DNA from: Flavobacteriales bacterium
GTDB lineage: Bacteria; Bacteroidota; Bacteroidia; UBA10329
DNA length: 64,000 nucleotides
Assembly (NCBI GenBank): GCA_020635495.1
Contig: JACJZQ010000010.1
Location: forward strand, 1 to 64,000
Direction: 5' to 3'
The translations under genes and the position numbers were made by a program. The notes under the pieces are model-generated. The model saw only the letters and a list, made by a program, of their open reading frames with translations, had not been told where the DNA came from and did no database searches. Below, in pieces: positions 61,126 to 64,000 of the stretch (positions within the stretch are counted from its first letter, which is position 1; each line of letters opens with the position of its first letter).

Positions 61126-63750
61126 TCACTTTCTACTACCTAATGCCTTCTTTATTTCATGAAGTTTCAAGAGCGCTTCAACCGGTGTCAAAGTATCGAT
61201 GTCAATGCCTTCAATTTCTTCCTTGATCTGTTCCAGAACAGGGTCGTCCAATTGGAAAAAGCTCAATTGTAGATTATCAACCGATTTGGTGTTTTTGGAC
61301 TTCGGACTCTTGTTCGAGTTTCGATTCGAATCTTCGAGATTTGATAGAACTTCCTTAGCCCGATTGACCACTTTACTTGGCATTCCGGCCATTTTAGCAA
61401 CATGAATTCCGAAACTGTGTTCTGTGCCTCCTGGTTCCAATTTACGAAGGAACAACACCTTATTCCCAACCTCCTTTACACTTACGTTGAAGTTTTTGAT
61501 TCGATCATATTTCGCTTCCAGCGCATTCAATTCGTGGTAGTGCGTAGCGAAAAGAACATTCGGATTCGCTTTCGGATTTTCGTGCATGTGTTCCACAATG
61601 GCCATGGCGATGGAAATTCCATCATACGTACTGGTGCCGCGACCGATCTCATCTAATATCACAAGACTTTTCGAGGTCATGTTATGAAGGATGCTGGCCG
61701 CTTCGTTCATCTCAACCATGAAGGTGGATTCTCCTTGCGATAAATTATCTGAAGCTCCAACTCGACTGAAAACCTTATCGATAAGCCCCAACTCGGCACT
61801 TTTTGCCGGAACAAAACACCCGATCTGAGCCATGATGGAAATGAGTGCCGTCTGTCTTAATAGTGCTGATTTTCCAGACATGTTAGGACCTGTGATCACT
61901 AGGATCTGCTGCGTCTTGTTGTTCAAGTATACATCATTAGGAACATAAGATTCTCCAATGGGAAGTGACTTCTCAATCACTGGATGGCGACCTTCTGAAA
62001 TGTGAATGATCTGTTCTTCAGAAAACTTGGGCCTCATGTAGCCATTTTCCTCACTAACAACTGCAAATGAATTGAGACAATCTATCTGAGCCAAAATATT
62101 CGAGTTCTGCTGAAGAGAAATTACAAATGGCTGAAGCTTTTGAAGTATCTCCGAGTACAGTCTCGATTCCAGTACCTTAATTTTGTCTTCAGCACCTAAG
62201 ATCTTTTCTTCATACGCCTTCAGTTCTTGAGTGATGTAGCGCTCTGAGTTAACCAGTGTCTGCTTGCGGATCCAAGATTCCGGAATTTTATCCTTGTGGG
62301 CATTCGTAGCTTCCAAGTAGTACCCGAAGACGTTATTGAATCCGATTTTCAGACTTGAGATGCCAGTAACTTCGGTTTCTCGCTTCTGAATTTCAATCAG
62401 TTTGTCTTTACCCGAAAAAGCCAGAGACCTCAATTCGTCAAGTTCATCGTTGAACCTGTCTGCAATGACGTTTCCCTTGCTAAGATTAAGCGGTGCTTCT
62501 TCGGAAATTCCATTAGCAATGATATCAAGTGCTTGAGTGCAAGGATTGACCAACGAGATCAGGCCGGTTAAACTTTCAGTCTTGAGATTTTGGAGTTGAT
62601 TGATGATCGATGGAAGTTGTTCCAACGACCTCTTCAGAGACAGCAATTCTCTTGGATTGACACGCCCGGTAGATATTTTAGAAGCCAAACGTTCAAGGTC
62701 GGCAAGTTTCTTCAGTCGCTCCTGTATTTCAGTCCGCACTTCAGGATTCTGGATCAAAACATCAACGCTGTCCAATCGCTGCTCAATCGGAGCCCTCTCT
62801 TTTAAAGGAAATGCCGCCCATCGCTTCATCATCCTTGAGCCCATTGGCGTTTCTGTATGGTCCAAAATGTCTAGAAGACAGGTTCCGTCTGCCTGATTGG
62901 GTCGCAACAGTTCAAGGTTGGCTGCTGTGAACCCATCAACCCACATGTACCGTTCTTCTTCAATCCTAACCAAAGAGTGAATGTGATCCGTGTTCTTATG
63001 CTGTGTATCGGCTAAATATTGGAGAGCAGCTCCAGCGGCAACAATCCCTTCCTCGAGATGATTTACCCCAAAACCTTTCAAGTTTTTGGTGCCGAAGTGA
63101 TTTTTGAGAGTTTCTGAACCGTATTGCACGGTGTAGACCCAATCTTCCATTGTGAAAGTGCAGTAACCGTCTCCAAACACTTCATGGAATTGGTTGCGGA
63201 AACTCTTTCGAAAGAGAATTTCGCTCGGGCCAAAATTCTTGATAAGCTTTTTGATGTACAGTTCGTTTCCTTGGGTTATCAGGAACTCACCAGTTGAGAT
63301 GTCAAGAAAGGAAATACCGATATTCTTGTCTCCGAAATGCAGACTGCACAGGAAATTGTTTGAGCGCTGATCAAGAACATTATCGTTGTACGAAACACCG
63401 GGAGTAACCAATTCCGTGACCCCGCGTTTTACAATTCCTTTGGCAGCTTTTGGGTCTTCAAGCTGATCGCAGATGGCAACTCGATGACCTGCCCGTACCA
63501 ACTTAGGTAAATACGTTTCCAATGAATGGTGAGGAAATCCGGCCAGTTCAATATGTGAAGCTTTTCCGTTTGCTCTTTTTGTGAGAACGATTCCCAGAAC
63601 TTTGGCCGCTCGGACAGCATCCTGTCCGAAGGTTTCGTAAAAATCACCAACTCTAAAAAGTAAGAGGGCATCCGGGTACTTTGCCTTAATGGCATTGTAC
63701 TGTTTCATCAAGGGCGTTTCCTTGTCTTTTTTTTCGGCCGCTTTGGTCAA
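61126..63750 (-). CDS. mutS: DNA mismatch repair protein MutS
   Basis: 874 residues. The mismatch-recognition domain has the GDFYETFGQDA Phe-x-Glu wedge, and the core, clamp and ATPase domains follow: ITGPNMSGKSALLRQTALI (Walker A), VILDEIGRGTSTYDGISIA (Walker B and signature), and FATHYHELNALE. The start is TTG at 63750: family members carry about a dozen residues before PLMKQYN, and the ATG at 63708 would delete them. A TTG/TAACTTCG pair at about 63785-63812 on the minus strand is a possible promoter. It binds base mismatches and recruits MutL. Confidence 0.95.
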   Translation of the reverse strand: MTKAAEKKDKETPLMKQYNAIKAKYPDALLLFRVGDFYETFGQDAVRAAKVLGIVLTKRANGKASHIELAGFPHHSLETYLPKLVRAGHRVAICDQLEDPKAAKGIVKRGVTELVTPGVSYNDNVLDQRSNNFLCSLHFGDKNIGISFLDISTGEFLITQGNELYIKKLIKNFGPSEILFRKSFRNQFHEVFGDGYCTFTMEDWVYTVQYGSETLKNHFGTKNLKGFGVNHLEEGIVAAGAALQYLADTQHKNTDHIHSLVRIEEERYMWVDGFTAANLELLRPNQADGTCLLDILDHTETPMGSRMMKRWAAFPLKERAPIEQRLDSVDVLIQNPEVRTEIQERLKKLADLERLASKISTGRVNPRELLSLKRSLEQLPSIINQLQNLKTESLTGLISLVNPCTQALDIIANGISEEAPLNLSKGNVIADRFNDELDELRSLAFSGKDKLIEIQKRETEVTGISSLKIGFNNVFGYYLEATNAHKDKIPESWIRKQTLVNSERYITQELKAYEEKILGAEDKIKVLESRLYSEILQKLQPFVISLQQNSNILAQIDCLNSFAVVSEENGYMRPKFSEEQIIHISEGRHPVIEKSLPIGESYVPNDVYLNNKTQQILVITGPNMSGKSALLRQTALISIMAQIGCFVPAKSAELGLIDKVFSRVGASDNLSQGESTFMVEMNEAASILHNMTSKSLVILDEIGRGTSTYDGISIAMAIVEHMHENPKANPNVLFATHYHELNALEAKYDRIKNFNVSVKEVGNKVLFLRKLEPGGTEHSFGIHVAKMAGMPSKVVNRAKEVLSNLEDSNRNSNKSPKSKNTKSVDNLQLSFFQLDDPVLEQIKEEIEGIDIDTLTPVEALLKLHEIKKALGSRK

Positions 63751-63771
63751 AAGTGTTCTATTTTACCTTCG
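63742..63771 (+). promoter_or_regulatory. Candidate promoter for the RNA methyltransferase gene
   Basis: TTTG (63742-63745), 18 bases, then TACCTTCG (63764-63771), one base off TAnnTTTG. The ATG of the methyltransferase gene is about 60 bases downstream. It lies in the gap between divergent mutS and this gene. Confidence 0.4.
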
Positions 63772-63831
63772 TTGGATGAATGGTCGAAGTTAACCATATC
63801 CCGTGGCCACAAGAACAGATAATCAATAAAG

Positions 63832-64000
63832 ATGAAACAGAATTCAGGCAAAAAATTAACCATGGATGAATTGAACCGTCCTTCGGTAGAAGACTTCAAA
63901 CAATCCTCTAAGATGCCTTTGATAGTAGTGCTTGACAACATAAGAAGTCTACACAACGTAGGTTCTGTCTTCAGAACTTCTGATGCATTTTCTATCGAGA
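63832..64000 (+). CDS. TrmH/SpoU-type RNA 2'-O-methyltransferase, 5' part only
   Basis: The first 56 codons are in the window; the gene runs off the right edge. From ATG 63832, the translation ends in PLIVVLDNIRSLHNVGSVFR, then TSDAFSIE. The DNIRxxxNVGxxFRTxDAF pattern is the N-terminal motif 1 of the SpoU/TrmH SPOUT methyltransferases, which methylate ribose in tRNA or rRNA. Which RNA is modified cannot be said. It is divergent from mutS. Confidence 0.85.
   Translation, partial: MKQNSGKKLTMDELNRPSVEDFKQSSKMPLIVVLDNIRSLHNVGSVFRTSDAFSIE

Overview
The window looks like a chromosomal segment of a gliding-type or marine Bacteroidota, probably a Cryomorphaceae-like member of the Flavobacteriales. 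The evidence is many proteins with type IX secretion (T9SS) C-terminal domains, two PorP/SprF homologues, a CHU_C-type adhesin, futalosine-route menaquinone synthesis (mqnE), and start-proximal TAnnTTTG boxes, the -7 element of the Bacteroidota housekeeping sigma factor. The exact family is an inference; no 16S gene is present.

Layout. 1-350 is non-coding, with a 42-bp tandem repeat and low-complexity words. 349-9413 (minus) holds a START-domain protein, mqnE, an M43 metalloprotease, a 1120-residue FN3/CHU_C adhesin and an active/inactive M16 peptidase pair. 9526-12669 holds creD, a VOC protein and sucC. 12738-16040 (minus) is a duplicated, translationally coupled module: PorP/SprF-like protein plus small CHU_C-like lipoprotein, twice. 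16074-21992 has an alpha/beta hydrolase, a fibrinogen-domain T9SS cargo, a peptide-type ABC permease, a GT2 glycosyltransferase and a flippase-like protein, with a long imperfect palindrome at 19728-19857. 22058-28268 (minus) has gltA and a six-gene operon: transketolase N half, VWA protein, transketolase C half, ECF sigma factor, putative anti-sigma factor, Spy/CpxP-like protein.

28349-39276 has a GT39-like membrane protein, ychF, a DUF2177 protein, parE, a four-helix-bundle protein, parC, a small T9SS cargo, a DUF2200 protein and an exported pirin. 39387-45161 (minus) has two tandem TPR-adenylate cyclases plus the 3' stump of a third, a divergent UbiA homologue and a coiled-coil membrane protein. 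gcvP follows at 45316. 48358-56073 is a plus-strand array of five T9SS cargo genes, the first interrupted by an in-frame TGA and several with their own terminator; PAP2 and crcB follow. 57002-58389 is an orphan region with two unrecognised genes, a strong promoter, five consecutive hairpins and a 51-codon secreted peptide gene. The window ends with a helical-repeat protein, ltaE, tRNA-Leu, tRNA-Gly, mutS and the start of a TrmH/SpoU-type RNA methyltransferase.

How the genes fit together. Housekeeping genes (sucC, gltA, gcvP, parE/parC, mutS, ychF) are mixed with a large cell-surface programme: T9SS cargo, PorP-type outer-membrane proteins and surface proteases. The best candidates for undescribed biology are the PorP/mini-CHU_C lipoprotein module, the orphan hairpin/peptide region at 57-58.4 kb, and the VWA gene inside a split transketolase and ECF-sigma operon.
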